A program made the position numbers and the translations under genes. From contig NC_135724.1 of NCBI RefSeq assembly GCF_964656455.1, positions 14,956,919 to 15,020,918 of the forward strand: a stretch of 64,000 nucleotides of DNA, read 5' to 3'. This document shows positions 22,241 through 34,954 of the stretch, piece after piece. The number at the start of each line of letters is the position of its first letter. Position 1 is the stretch's first letter. Under the pieces are notes generated by a model. It ran no database searches, was not told where the DNA came from, and was given only the letters and a program-made list of their open reading frames with translations. The stretch is from Halichoerus grypus. Taxonomy: Eukaryota > Chordata > Mammalia > Carnivora > Phocidae.

Positions 22241-25200
22241 AAGACTTAATTAAGTAACAAGGAAACTATGATGAAAATATAACACAGAGGACATCAGGGT
22301 GAATGAGCAAATGGGTTTTAGACTAGGCTACAGATCATTCATCAATATCTGATCCTTACTTGGATCATCAAGACACTTAGAGACTCAAAGTATCTGGAAC
22401 TACAAAATAAAACATGTGTACTAAATAATGATAGCAAGAAAGAAAAACTGCTGACTTTATTTTTGCTTAAAGTCCTGCTCTTCTTTATTGCACATATGCA
22501 TAATGTGGTAATTTTTTAAAGCCTAGTGCCTTCTCAATGAGGCTTTGTTCATTTTTTTTCTCTCTTATTCTCTTTTCTGGTTCCTTTTGGGTTACTGGAC
22601 ATTTCAGTGCTCATACCCTTTATTGCTTTTCTTGACTTTAGTCCAGTCTTGCAATTTCCCCCATCTTCCCTCCTCTACCAAAAGTGCCCCATTGGAACTC
22701 TTGACAGCTGTTCCATTGTATCCCCTCTTAAGCATCTTCCTATCCTACATCTGGATACTGTATGCTCACTCAGAGGTCAGAAACCCCATGACCGAGCAAG
22801 AGTGTAAAGATTGAAATCCAAGACAAAAAGTCTGTTAATTCTCAACAATTAGTTCTAGCCATTAGCTGATGGACACAAAATGCATATCAATTTTAGGACT
22901 CTGAATAAGATCATATACTTGGCTTGTGCAGAAGGATATAATTTGCCAAATAAAATGTTGAGCACAAAAGTGGGTGTAGAAGAGAAAGCACTGGACTAGG
23001 TGTGATGTTTAATTTAACATTTTAAATGGACCAGAGGAGTAGCACCAGTAGAGCATCACTTGTAAGTGGTACTGAGAACTTCAGGCTGTGGCCCGTGGCT
23101 GCCTCTGGTGAGAACTGTTTGTTAACATGGCTTGTTCTGGTGTCAGACAACCAGAGGGCTCCTCTCAGCTGTCAATTTCTCTAATGAAGGAAGAGAAGAA
23201 CATGCACTAGATTTCTGTATTGACTTTTCAAGAGCTAGTGCAAACCTCCAGGTGCCAACCTATAAATATTTTTGAAAACAGGGTTGAGAGTCTCTTTCAT
23301 ATTGGTGCTTTTAATCTATTCACACCAATATCAACCAAGTAAATAGAGCAGAACTTGGGGAACAAAGCATGCTTTTGACTATTAACAGTCTAAAATTTAA
23401 CTTTATTGTGTATCTTTATATGAGTTTGTGTGGAAAGGTGGAGAGGGTTTCCGTCACTGATAAAAATCTTATCTCTCTGAAATGTTTGATTTATACAGAT
23501 TCTTTCCATAACAATTATATGATTTTAAAAAATTAAAGTACCCTTCTTTGCCAAGATGATAGCAATCTTTTTTAGTCCGTCTTATAATTTATCTCTAAAA
23601 TGCCTGTCTTCATAATATGCCGATCATTAGAGTAATGCATATTTGATGACAATGGGTAATAAATAACATTTCAAAGGCTATTTCTAGGCATTGATTGATG
23701 TATGTATTGTTTTGTCTGCTGTGTTTAATGGCCACGTCTTACTTTTTCTAAGTTTTTTTAGCAGCACCTGCTGAGGAGTAAATGAGAACTGACCTGTTTT
23801 GAAATCCTCTTCCAGAAATAAAACTCTCATCCTATTACTTTTGTGGCTGGAGAGAGGATTTGGCACACATATTGTCATTCATTTGCAAATGCAGAGTCAC
23901 CCACTTGAAAGCCTATTCACTCTGAGGAGGATTAGAGTCTATCAAACAAGATCAAGGGTACTTTTTATAGACTCACAAACATCTCTCTTTATGTACATAC
24001 ATAAAAGGAGCTGATAAGAATAGAATTTCTCTCACTGGGAAAAGTCCCTTGAGTAAAAATACCCAGTTCTATGAAATTTATTGATCATAAAGGGGAAGTA
24101 TTCTTGCAAAAGTGCCGCTAAGCGACCAGGGCTCTACTGATACACAACACGTATATGGCTCAGTACTATTGAGAAACTCTCTTGTGCGCTCTCTGGGAAA
24201 GACCAGTTCAGACAAATTCTTAATGAGCACTTTACCCATTCTTATATCACTTGCAGATAGCCACTTGGCTGTTTGCCCAGGGATATTAAACCCTGGGGGA
24301 AGGGACAAGGCTTTGCTTGGGGTCTCAGTCTGCCTGTGCTCTTGTGGCCTACGTGAAGCCCTGGTGCCAAGCCCCTCCTCACACGCGGGCTCTGTTCCCC
24401 CCAGGCACAGGCCACAGGTCAGTGGGACCACCAGTAAGATTACATGTCAGCAAAGTGGAAAACACAGCAGTCCTACCAGCTGTCTGACTCAACTTGTAAA
24501 TTTTTTTCTTTCTCGCACTAACTGTTCACTTTTTTCCTTATAGGAATAGTCTGTGAGTTCAGGTGCTGTGCAGTCGTTGGGTTTGTTTGTTTCTTCCTTT
24601 CCTTCTGACTGACTTTTTTTTTTTTGGAAATGTAGTATATGTCAAATAAGGGAGCACTGGCATCTAAGTTCAGGAAAGAAGAATAAAAAGGATGGAAGAG
24701 GGAGAAAAAGGATCAAAGCTCATGGAGACAGACTAAGAGTTACATATAAATTCAATCTGAGAAATGGTCACTCATATACAGTATTTAAATAGGTCATCTC
24801 AGTATTTGCTTCAAATTCCAAAATGGATGAAAATGCTCAAGAAAATGCTATTTTATTTGATTGCCAAAAGTAGATAAGCAGGTCCACTTTTTTATTTTAT
24901 TTTTTTCCTTTTGAAAAGATGTTTACTTTCTGAATTCTTATTTAACCCATGAAGTAGATAAAGAACATACTTTGGTGAACATGATGTTGGATATTATTTT
25001 TTTGGGATCCATCCATGAAATGTTTCCAGACATGAATTAATTATGATTTCTGCTCTCTCTTTGGTAATTCACTGTTCTCTTCTTTTGCTACTTTTATTTC
25101 TTCTACAAGTCTCTAGAGATCGTGTAGATTCCAAAGACGCTTTTCTTTTCAGCCATCCTAATGTAATGGTTTGAAACCATTAAATTCACTCCTTACCTGT

Positions 25201-26628
25201 CGGTATTCCTTAATTTGCCAACCTTTCCTCAGCCTCAGTCAATTTCCATTATTCAACTAATTCCTCAACCAATCAGATTAAAAATTATATATTTACTATT
25301 AATACATGTCCAATAGTAGGTACTATAGTGAATTTCAGAAAAGTCCCACATGGTTCTGGTTTTGATGGGCATATTACCGTATTTGATTCTAACCTGGCCA
25401 CAGAGTTGATTCTCTGCAAATTCTGTGTGTCATGGTAGAAATTCATAACTATCAGACCTATTCATGTTCCTAGAGTGTGTGCTATGAAGAAAAAGAAAGT
25501 GACTGGAAAAACTAAGCATTTAAGCTCAATCTCAATGGCTATTTAAATTGGAGGGTTTTAATATTTTCAAAATATGCCCATTGGCATATATAATTTACAT
25601 TTATTGGTCATCAATGTGTACTTATAAATGAGAGAAAAGATGCACACTGGGCATTTAAGTAATATGTGTACCGTATATAAACACTCATGTATACATACAT
25701 ATACACACACACATAACATATATTCATACGTATGGACATATACAAAATACAATTTTATATGACAGCTCTGAAGGGGTGGTCCATTGACATTGCCCTATAG
25801 AATTATTTAATAAAATGGAAACGTAAAAGAAATACTTTGTCATGCTGTCGATCTCAAACACTAATTCGAGCAGGTGCTTTCTTTCCATCCTAAGAATGTG
25901 TTTCTGTTAAGCATCATTGTCATTTCCACTGAGATCTTGAGGGAAGTACTGCTTTTCATTACTTTTTGTATCTTACATCTTCTTGCTTGGCTCCCGACCT
26001 ACATTGAGTGAACTATGAAATTTGAATATGAAATAGGAACATTTAGGTACATTTGCTTGTATGAAAATTGTCATCTCTCTGGTCAGAAGGTGCGTCTCTC
26101 AGACTGTAATACTACATGCATTATTAAATGATCTGGGATAAGCCATGTAGAGGAAGAACAGCATACCACCTAACTTGCAATCATCGTCTGGGATAGTAAC
26201 TGTCTTAAGTGGTAAAAAATTACTGTCAGTTTTTCTAGAGCCATTAGGAACTTGCTGCACCCTGGAGTGCTGTGAGCCATAAAAGCAGAGTGGAGAGAAA
26301 CACACCCTGGGGTGTCATAAGCTGTGAAGCACAGATGTGTTCACCCATATTATGATAACCGTTGCTTAGAGAAATCCTGTTTTTAGTGAAAGAAGCAAAA
26401 GAAGGAAAAATGCCTTTTCCTATGCAATAAAGATGTAGCAATTTCATCTCTGATTTCTTAAGCACGTGCCAGACTTCGGTTACTTTCCTTTTGTACAGGA
26501 AAGAGAAATACAGAGTTCCGTAGCTTTTATATCTGCACAAAACTTGAGTCAAAAATGTTGGGTTTATTTCTTGGCTCTGCTCTTGACCAAAAGCTAAATT
26601 GTGCAATTCACTATAAAAATGAAGGCTG
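22241..26628. other. Long repeat-poor, gene-free interval
   Basis: No confident interspersed repeat in over 4 kb. It holds AT-rich sequence, a TA/CA patch at 25665-25745, and a GC-richer segment at 24090-24560 where both strands are open (143 codons plus, 117 codons minus) without recognisable domains. Confidence 0.35.
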
Positions 26629-26630
26629 GA

Positions 26631-26834
26631 GGGGCAACGGGGTGGCTTAGTCAGTTGAGTGTCTGACTCTTGGTTTTGGCTCGGGTCGAGATATCAGGGT
26701 GGTGGGATCAAGCCCCCCGTTGGGCTCCACACTCAGCATGGAGTCTACTTAGGACTCTTTCCCCTCTCCCTCTCCCCCTCCCCCCCTCAAATAAATAAGT
26801 AAATCTTAAAAAAATCATTAAAAAAAAAAAAAAA
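26631..26834 (+). mobile_element. CAN-SINE
   Basis: Diverged head GGGGCAACGGGGTGGCTTAG, CT-rich body, AAATAAATAAGTAAATCTTA tail and a 14-bp A-run. Confidence 0.9.
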
Positions 26835-27849
26835 GCTGTAGGGGATAATCTCCAAGACCACCTATAGGTCTGACATTCTAGATAGATGCTTACTTATCTC
26901 TCTTTTAGGTCAAATTCATAGTAGCCAAAGTATAGCCAGACTTGATTAAATTGGGGGTTTATACTCTCAAGCCACTGTTAAATTCTAAATTTTAATGAAA
27001 GTTTTAGCATCAGCTGAACACATAATTTGGATCTCCAGCGTAGACATTATCTCAAGAAGATTCTCACTGATAGGTGTCAGATCTGTTGGTGTTTCACTTA
27101 GCAGGATGAGATTGAAGAGGTATTAGACATAGTTCCTCAAGGCAAAGCTGATGTACGTGATTGTGTTGTTGAAGAATATTCTCAATTTCTTTTGTATCTC
27201 TCAAATGAAAATAAAGGGTATTCATATAGCTCCTAAAAAATACTTCTAAAAGTTGTTGGCATTATAAGTGTGTTGGTACTTTAATCAGAGACAAAGTGAG
27301 CAAATTTCATGAGGTAGTCACGGTGAAAATACCAAATTTTATGGTTTGTCACAGACTAATAAGCAAATAATATTAAGGTTGTGCAAACTCTTTTTCAATA
27401 ACTTGAGCGATTATCAAAGATTACACAGGGCATGTTTAGCAAAAGAACAAAAACTAATAAATATGAACATCAATCTGTGAGCTGTGCCTCATTAGTTCTT
27501 TACACACCAGTGAAATTGGAGTAAAGCAAGAAATATTCATTGTAGAATAACCAGGGACTTGTGTAGAGAAGTTTTTAAAATACTATTTTTCATTAATAAT
27601 TTAAGAGAATAAATGAAACTGCTATTTCAGGAAAGTGAATTGGCGTTGCCTGGATTTGGCACTGAAAATACTGTTGTGTTGTAAAGAATGAACCTGACCC
27701 AAAGCCTTTCCCTCAGCTCCTGGAAGGTGGTCTCTAGGTTCTTGAAATGTCCTGACTGATAGGAGTATTGTTTTTGGCTGGGGGCTTTGGTCACTGAAAA
27801 GACTAACAATGTGATTTATGGTGGAGGCTTTGGGCCATGTCATGTCAGT
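26835..27849. other. Gene-free unassigned stretch
   Basis: No repeat or exon recognised. Confidence 0.3.
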
Positions 27850-28285
27850 TCTGATGTCCAGAGGAACTGGAGACTAAAGGTATTAGCCTGATCTCCCAGA
27901 AGGTTGGAGCCTAATGGTCAGCCATGTAGGCAGCATGTGGTCAATATGGTGTCTGGACACCAAAGGCTGGGTGGGCTTTTCTGGTTGGCAGCATTCCATG
28001 TGTGTATTGTCACTCATCATATAGCTGGGAGGAGGGGATGCTGTCCTTGAGTCCACAGGAAGAGGACAACTCGAAATGCCTCGTTTGGATCTGTCCAGGA
28101 CTCTGTCTTATGTGTCTTTTCCCTTATTGATTTTAACTAGTATCTTTTCCCTGGAATAAACTGTAACCGTGACTAAAACAGACTTCAGTCACTTTTGGGA
28201 GTTCTTTTAGTGAATCACTAAATTTGAGGATGGTTTTCAGAAACCCCCAAACTTGGAATTGGTGTCAGAAGTGAAGGCAGATTTG
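27850..28285 (+). mobile_element. Class III (ERVL-like) LTR remnant
   Basis: The end reads GGAATAAACTGTAACCGTGA, CTTTTAGTGAATCACTAAAT, GAGGATGGTTTTCAGAAACC and CCCCAAACTTGGAATTGGTG, followed by TGTCAGAAGTG. This matches the conserved 3' part of old ERVL-type LTRs and the start of a tRNA-Leu-type primer site. The 5' boundary is uncertain. Confidence 0.5.
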
Positions 28286-28966
28286 TGGGAACTATTTCCT
28301 TAGATGTTGTAATTTGGCTAACTCTGGGTAACTACCTAAGGCTGTAAATAAAACTAAAGCAACTACAAAAATAAGATAAATCAAACACACACACACTTGC
28401 TTATATGCATATACACAAGATAAAACAAATGTGTGCATACAAGTATACATATATGTTAACATATAGATATTTTGTGTAATTATCATTTTTGCTTGCCCCA
28501 AATCACTTCCCCCTTTTTTCTGATAACAAAATTCCTCTTTCCTCATGGTTACACATTCTATACCCATCCACCTCCCACTCTCAGGGTAGTCACATGATCC
28601 AGCCTTGGTTAATCAGAATCCTTCCTGAGGCCCTGTCTTCCAGAATAAAATTATTGGTTTACATGACCAAGCTAGACCAAAGTATTCCCTAAGATTTGTC
28701 TGCTAGAGCCATTAAGGAAAAATCTTTTTATCTAGAGTTGCCACAAGAACAAGATACATGCTTGGGATTGCTGATAGCCATTTAAGCATCTCTGCTACAT
28801 GTAAAGAAGTGCTACTTTTAAGAATGAAGAACCCCATACAGGAAAGAAATGTCAAGAAATAGAGAGAAATCCAGTGGTACAATTTGATTTGATTTCTTGA
28901 GTATGACACTCATTGTGTTTTAAATATCTGAACCCATATTCTCATTCTGCTTTTTGCCAGAGTGGA
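28286..28966. other. Gene-free stretch
   Basis: A short (CA)n patch near 28385; 28540-28760 may be a decayed dispersed repeat that I cannot name. Confidence 0.3.
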
Positions 28967-28980
28967 TTGAAGGTTTTTTG

Positions 28981-29204
28981 TTTTTGTTTTTTAAGATTTT
29001 ATTTATTTATTTATTTGAGAGAAAGAGAAAGAGTGAGAGAGTGGGGGTGGGGAGGGGCAGAGGGAGAGGCAGAGAATCTCAGCAGACTTCCTGCTGAGTG
29101 TGGAGTCCCACATGGGGCTCGATCTCATGACCCTGAGCTGAGATCATGACCTGAGCCAAAATCAAGAGTTGGTCGCTTAACCAACTGAGCCACACAGGGA
29201 CCCC
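28981..29204 (-). mobile_element. CAN-SINE, longer variant
   Basis: Tail TAAGATTTTATTTATTTATT, GA-rich body, head GAGCCACACAGGGACCCC. Perfect 14-bp target duplications TTGAAGGTTTTTTG at 28967-28980 and 29209-29222. Confidence 0.93.
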
Positions 29205-29249
29205 TACGTTGAAGGTTTTTTGTTTTGTTACAAACTCATGCTAGATTCT

Positions 29250-31705
29250 GTCAGCATTATATATATAAATGTGTGTGTGTGTATGATATTTAGGTTTACA
29301 ACAAAATTAAGAAGAAGATACAGTAATTTCTCATATACCTCCTGCCTGTACATGCATAGCTTCCCCCGCTATCAACATTACTCAACCAGAATGGTACATT
29401 TGTTACTGAGGATAAACCTACATTGACACATCAAAATCACCCGAAGTTCATAGTTTACATTGGGGTTCACTCAGTATTGTACATTCTGTAGGTTTGGGAA
29501 AATATATAATAACAATAGAACTATCATTGTAATATCACAGAGTATTTTCACTACCCTAAAAATTCTCTGTGTTCTGACTATTCGTGTCTGTCCACCACCA
29601 ACCCTGCCAACCACTGATCTTTTTATTGTCTTTATATTTTTGCCTTTTCTAGAACGTGGCATAGTTGGAATTATATAGTATGTATCCTTTTCAGACTGGC
29701 TTCTTTCACTTAGTAATTTGCATTTACGATTCCTGTATGTTTTTTCATGACTTGATAGCTAATTTTTTTAAGTGCTGAATAATATTCCATTGTCTGAGTA
29801 TACCACAGTTTATTTATTCATTCATCTACTGAAGAACACCTGGTTGCTTCTTAGTTTGGGCAATTATGAGTAAAGCTGCTATAAACATCCCCGTGCAGGT
29901 TTTTATGTTTTAAAGTTTTCAAGTCCTTTGCGTAAATAATAAGGAACATGATTTCTGGATTGTTTGGAACAAATACCTTTAGCTTGCTGAGAAACTGCTA
30001 AACTGACTTCTGGTGGCCATACCATTTTGCATTCGTAGCAATGATGTATAAGAGTTCCTGTTGCTTCACATCCTCACCAGCACTCGGTTTTGTCATTTTC
30101 TGGATTTTGTTCATTCTAATAGGTGTAGTGGTAACTCACTGTTGTTTTAATTTGCATTGCCCTGATGATACATGATGTGGAAAATCTTTTCATGCTTATT
30201 TTCCATCTGTATATCTTCTTTTGGGGAGGTGTCTGTTACGGTCTTGTCTCATTTTTTAATTGGGCAGTTTATTTTCTTACTGTTGAGTTCTAAGAGTTCT
30301 TTGTATATTTTAAATAACCTTTAATAGTCCTTTATCAGATGTGTCTTTTGCAAATATTTTCTTCCAGTCTATGGCTTGTCTTCTCATTCTCTTTACATTG
30401 TCTTTTGCAGGCAGAAGTTTTCAATTTTAATGATATCCAGCTTATCAATTATTTCTTTCATGGATCTTATCTTTGGTGTTGTATCTAAAAAGTCATCACC
30501 ATTCCAAAGGTCATGTAGGTTTTCTCCTATGTTATCTTATGGAAATTTACAGTTTTGCATTTTACATTTAGTCTTTAATACCATTTTGAGTTAATTTTTG
30601 TGAGGCAGGCAAGTTCTGTGTTTAGATTATTTTTTTCTTTTTTTGCACAATGGATGTCCAGTTGTTGGTAGCACCATTTGTTAAAGAGACTATCTTTTTC
30701 AACTGTATTGCCTTAGCTCCTTTGTCAGAGATCAGTTGATTATATTTATGGGGTCTATTTCTGGGCTGTCTATTCTATTTCATTGACTTATTTATCTGTT
30801 CTTTCACCAGTAGCATACTGCCTTGATTTCTAAAGGTTTATAAGTCTTGAAGTCAGGTAGCTTCAGTCCTCCAACGTTGTTCTTCTCCTTCAATATTTTC
30901 TTGGCTGTTCTGGGATTTTTGCCTCTCTCTATAAACTTGAGATCAATTTTGTGATTCCATAAAATAACTTGCTGAGGTTTTGGTTGGGATTGCATTGAAT
31001 CTATAGATTAAGTTGGGAAGAACTGATGTCTTGACATAATATATTGAGTCTTCTTATCAATGAACATGGAATATCTATTTATTTGTTCTTTGATTTCATT
31101 CATTAGTTTTGTTGTTTTCCACATATATATTTTGTACATATTTTGTTGGATCTAAGTATTTCAGTTTGGGGGATGTTAATGTAAATGGTATTGTTTTAAA
31201 TTTCAAATTACATTTGTTCATTGTTTGTATATAAAAAAGCAGTTTGTATATTGACCCTGTATCCTGAAACCTTGCTATAATCATTTATTAGTTTCAGGAA
31301 TTGTTTGGTTTCTTTTTTTTTTTGTCAATTCTTTGAAATTTACTCATAGAAGATTATGTCATCTGTGAATAAAACCAGTTTCATGTCCTCCTTCTGAGTC
31401 AGTATACCTTTTATTTCCTTTTCTTGCCTTACTGTATTAACAAGAACTTCCAGTATGATGTTGAAAGAAGTAGTGAGAGGGAACACCCTTTTATTGTATC
31501 TGATCTTAGTGGGAAAGCTTTGAGTTTCTCTCCATTAAGCATGTTAGCTATAGGTGTTTTGTAGATAGTCTTTATCAGGTGGAGAAAGTCCCCATTTATT
31601 TATAGCGTAATGACATTGTTTATCATGAATGAGTGTTGGCTTTTGTTAAACATGTTTTCTGCTTGTATTGATATGGTTGCACGTGTATATTCACTTACTT
31701 TGAGG
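29250..31705 (-). mobile_element. Old L1 (L1M), about 2.4 kb, minus strand
   Basis: The 3'UTR at the left passes into antisense ORF2: AATAATATTCCATTGTCTGA, CTTTTATTGCTTCACATCC-like, TTTGCAAATATTTTCTTCCA, GCACCATTTGTTAAAGAGAC, TTTGGTTGGGATTGCATTGA, TCATCTGTGAATAAAACCAG. A minus-strand segment at 30804-30995 still translates into a recognisable ORF2 C-terminal piece (N-P-R-T-A-K-K-I-L-K, then VGGLKLPDFKTY). Stops and frameshifts are frequent; 5' truncated. Confidence 0.82.
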
Positions 31706-32135
31706 GAGTAAGAAGTAAATAAAGCAAAGCCTTTTCTCTCACTTTAATAGAGGCAGCGATGCTACGGAGGTAAACCTCGTGTGACTTAAGTCTTATTTTC
31801 CCTATAATGTCTTCCCACCAAGTTTCTGAAATAACCAAAACGTACATGTTCTTATCATGTAAAAGTTTTAAGAGTTTTCCTCGAACATTTACGGCCATTC
31901 ATCATTTCCCTAAATCTCTCTTATATAGAAATTCTGGGGCTACCTGTGAGTAATGTAAATAAGAAATTTTTACAAACATTCTGAGATTTAAATTTGTCCC
32001 TTGAATTATATAGTTATAAGTAAAGAGAGTTTTGTGCAGGCTTGGGAGATGAAAGTGATTTTTTTCCCTAGAGTTATCAGGAGGTTTGATGGGGTGGCAG
32101 ACTTCAAGTTGAGTCTTCAGGAATAGGTATGATCT
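31706..32135. other. Gene-free unassigned stretch
   Basis: No repeat or exon recognised. Confidence 0.3.
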
Positions 32136-32139
32136 TGGA

Positions 32140-32420
32140 GACAAGGGAATTTGGGCAGAGAGAATTGCATAAATAAAGCCACTGAAATAGAAAAAAATGT
32201 CGGCTGTATTTGGGGCAGTCAGTTATTATGAACTTGGAATGTTAACAGGCAGATGGTGAAAACGTGAGCTGGACAGCTGAGTTAAGGACAGGTTATTGTG
32301 GACAGTGAATGTCAGACTGAGAAATCTAATTTATTCTGCAGGGGATGTGGATTGGGTGAAATATTTTCATTACAATGATGACATGATCAGAACTGTACCT
32401 TAAGAAGATTAATTTTGTGG
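32140..32420 (-). mobile_element. L2 fragment, minus strand
   Basis: GGCAGAGAGAATTGCATAAA, GATGGTGAAAACGTGAGCTG and ACAATGATGACATGATCAGA fit the antisense L2 coding region, which typically reads 'gggagtgacatgatcagatt'. Confidence 0.5.
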
Positions 32421-32624
32421 TACTTTGTAGAATGAAAGAGACAAAAGACACGAGAGAGGGATACTTTTATCATGTCAGATAATATATCTTTTAAATTCAT
32501 CTTTTAAAGAAAATGTCACCTAGCAACCGTGAGAACTTTAACTACACTTTGAGGATGTGACTCCACTGTCAGTAGTGACATTCACTTCCCATGTTCTCTG
32601 CTGATAAATAATGGAAGTCAGCTT

Positions 32625-32820
32625 TAAGGTTTTTGTTTGTTTGTTTTTTCTTGAGAGAGAGAGAGAGAGAGAACACGAGCAGAGGGGAGAGGCAGAGGCA
32701 GAGGGAGAAGCAGACTCCCCACCGAGCAAGGAGCCTGACGCAGAACTCGATCCCAGGACCCTGGGGTCATGACCCGAGCCGAAGGCAGATGCTTAACCAA
32801 CTGAGCCACCCAGGCGTCCC
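32625..32820 (-). mobile_element. CAN-SINE
   Basis: GA-rich body and head GAGCCACCCAGGCGTCCC; 12-bp perfect target duplications GGAAGTCAGCTT at 32613-32624 and 32821-32832. The tail has become T/G-mixed. Confidence 0.93.
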
Positions 32821-32952
32821 GGAAGTCAGCTTGAGCCAACAGTGAGAAGAATCACAAAACAGAGTCAACATGAAATTGAATTAATTAAGAAGGCAAAAGC
32901 TTCTGTTACATGCATAATCATAATATCTTCTGGTTATGTTAGTAACTGGTAA

Positions 32953-33122
32953 TAGTAGAGAAGGTGGAAGAAAGAGAGGGAGGGAGGGAGGGAGGGAGGG
33001 AAAGGAAGAAGGAAGGAAGGAAGGAAGGAAAGAGAAAGAAAGAAAGAAAGGAGGGGAAGGAGTGGGAGAGGGGAGGAAGGAGGGAAGAAAAGACAAGAGG
33101 GAAGGAGAGGAGGGGGAGGGAA
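32953..33122. repeat. Polypurine (GGGA/GGAA/GAAA)n tract
   Basis: About 165 bp of almost uninterrupted purines: GGGA repeats, then GGAA, then AAAG, then mixed. Such mirror-like polypurine runs can form triplex DNA and G-rich structures; length is likely polymorphic. Confidence 0.9.
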
Positions 33123-34094
33123 TATATCAAATGAATCCAATGGTAAGGTTCTTGAAAATTGACTTAGATAAAAATTTTCCTTTATATTTTCTGTATATCA
33201 AAGTAATATTTGGAAGCTGTTGCATATCAGTGTAAAAACCTGAGGTAGCAATTAGTTCTCTGCTTTCTGGAGACAAGGTAAGGGCTGTACTTCCTGGCCC
33301 CCGTAGGTTAGGTGGGGCTGTGTGACTGGTTTGGGGAATGAATTCTGAGCGGAAGTGTGTCACTCCTGGGCTGGGACATTTGATGGCTGACATGTGATCC
33401 TGGATCCCACAAAGCTCTCTCTTCTTCCGGCACAGATGGTGGCTCTTCCCTCAGCCTCTGTTTCTGAGGCACAGTGTTTTTTTTTTACCAAGTCACATTT
33501 GCATCAACAACATGGAGAACATCGGCCTAATTGCTCCTTCCACGATATTGACTAACTTAATGTTTTTCTGGTTTGATAATTTGATAGAGGAACATATATC
33601 ATCTTGCTGCATTAAACTTTTAATTTTTTTTTTTTGCATTTGGAGATCATGAATAAAAATTAGAAACCATAATAAGAATTTCTAACTTTTCAAGTAACTT
33701 TTTATTCAAGTAATACATATGCCTGGTGACCAAATAATACAGATGCTTTTGTAATGAATATGAGCTGTTTTCTTGGACCTTACATCCCAACTTAGTTATA
33801 ACTCTTCAGAAGAAGCTTCTTTTTTAAAATTGCTTCTGTTTTAGATTTTCTTTAGGTCATTTCCATAGCTCACATATTTTTTTTTATCTTCATTCATTGA
33901 TTTATCAACTTTATCTAATAAGTCCCAGATATATAAAGTAAGGATTCAGTTCACTTACACTGGTCCATCCTCCCCTCTCCTTTTTCCAATATTTGATATT
34001 TTACATTTTGCTATTATTCTTCTGTTCTATTTTGTAAGTGTACATAAGCAGCATACGTCATTCTTTCTTCTCCGAAGGGCCATAGACAGTGTTC
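33123..34094. other. Mostly unassigned stretch
   Basis: 33250-33480 (GGCTGTGTGACTGGTTTGGG, GAGCGGAAGTGTGTCACTCC) looks like a decayed dispersed mammalian repeat of unknown class; the remainder is AT-rich with short T-runs. Confidence 0.35.
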
Positions 34095-34950
34095 CACTGA
34101 TCTATTGCAACATAAGAACAATCCAAAAACATAATAGCATAAAATAATAATTTTATTAATCTCACAGACTCTACTGTTAGAAATTCAAACAGGGCCAACT
34201 TGTTCCTTCTTTTTTTTTTTTTTTTTTTAAAGATTTTATTTATTTATTTGAGACAGAATGAGAGAGAGAGAGAGAGCACATGAGAGGGGGGAGGGTCAGA
34301 GGGAGAAGCAGACTCCCCACCGAGCAGGGAGCCCGATGCGGGACTCGATCCAGGGACTCCAGGATCATGACCTGAGCCGAAGGCAGTCGCTTAACCAACT
34401 GAGCCACCCAGGCGCCCCTTTTTTTTTTTTTTTTTTTCAACTTGTTCCTTCTTGAACAGTATCTGGGGCCTCAGGTGAAAAGACTCAAAGACTGGACAGT
34501 CTCAGTGGGGTGGTCTCACTTGAGCCTTCTCTGGAGACTGCATAATAAAGTGGATAAAGCTGGAGTCATTACAGAGGCTTCCTCATGCACATCTGTGGGG
34601 GTTGATGAGACTTGATGCTGGGACCTCAGCTTGGACTGTGAGCTGGCACATCTAGACATAGTCTTTCAATGTGGCTTGGGCACATAGCAGCTTCAGGATA
34701 CTTGGACTTCCTGTGTGATGGCTCAGGGGTCCAAATGTTTGTGTCCAAAGAGACCAAGGAGAAAGCTGTGTGCCCTCCTGTCTCATCGCCTTGGAATTGC
34801 TCCATGCCTCTTCTGCCTTCTTCTCTTGGTTCAGTGGGAGTCACTATGAATGACCCAGAATCAAGGATAGGAGAAGGGACATAGTTCCCGCCTCTTTATA
34901 GAAGAGATGTCAAATAGTTTACAAATATTTTTTAAAAACTGCCACAATGA
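34095..34950 (+). mobile_element. Ancient dispersed repeat, unnamed, split by a SINE
   Basis: TATTGCAACATAAGAACAAT, GACTCAAAGACTGGACAGTC, GCAGCTTCAGGATACTTGGA, TGATGGCTCAGGGGTCCAAA, GAATCAAGGATAGGAGAAGG and CCCGCCTCTTTATAGAAGAG follow a common mammalian repeat whose start reads 'attggttattgctgcataac'. Class not assigned. Confidence 0.5.
34212..34437 (-). mobile_element. CAN-SINE with A-runs at both ends
   Basis: Perfect 16-bp target duplications CAACTTGTTCCTTCTT flank it (34196-34211 and 34438-34453). The normal tail T-run is at the left, but 19 further T (34419-34437) lie between the SINE head and the right-hand duplication. In the SINE sense the insertion therefore begins with A19. Confidence 0.93.
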
Positions 34951-34954
34951 CCTT

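Noticed and set aside
26244..26606. 120-codon minus-strand ORF
   Set aside because: No recognisable motif or splice context; length is plausible by chance in 64 kb.
30804..30995. Short ORF with conserved-looking protein
   Set aside because: It is a residual piece of old L1 ORF2, not a host gene.
32881..33235. ORFs of 63-99 codons rich in Pro/Ser/Leu/Phe or Arg/Lys/Glu/Gly
   Set aside because: Low-complexity translation of the polypurine tract on both strands.
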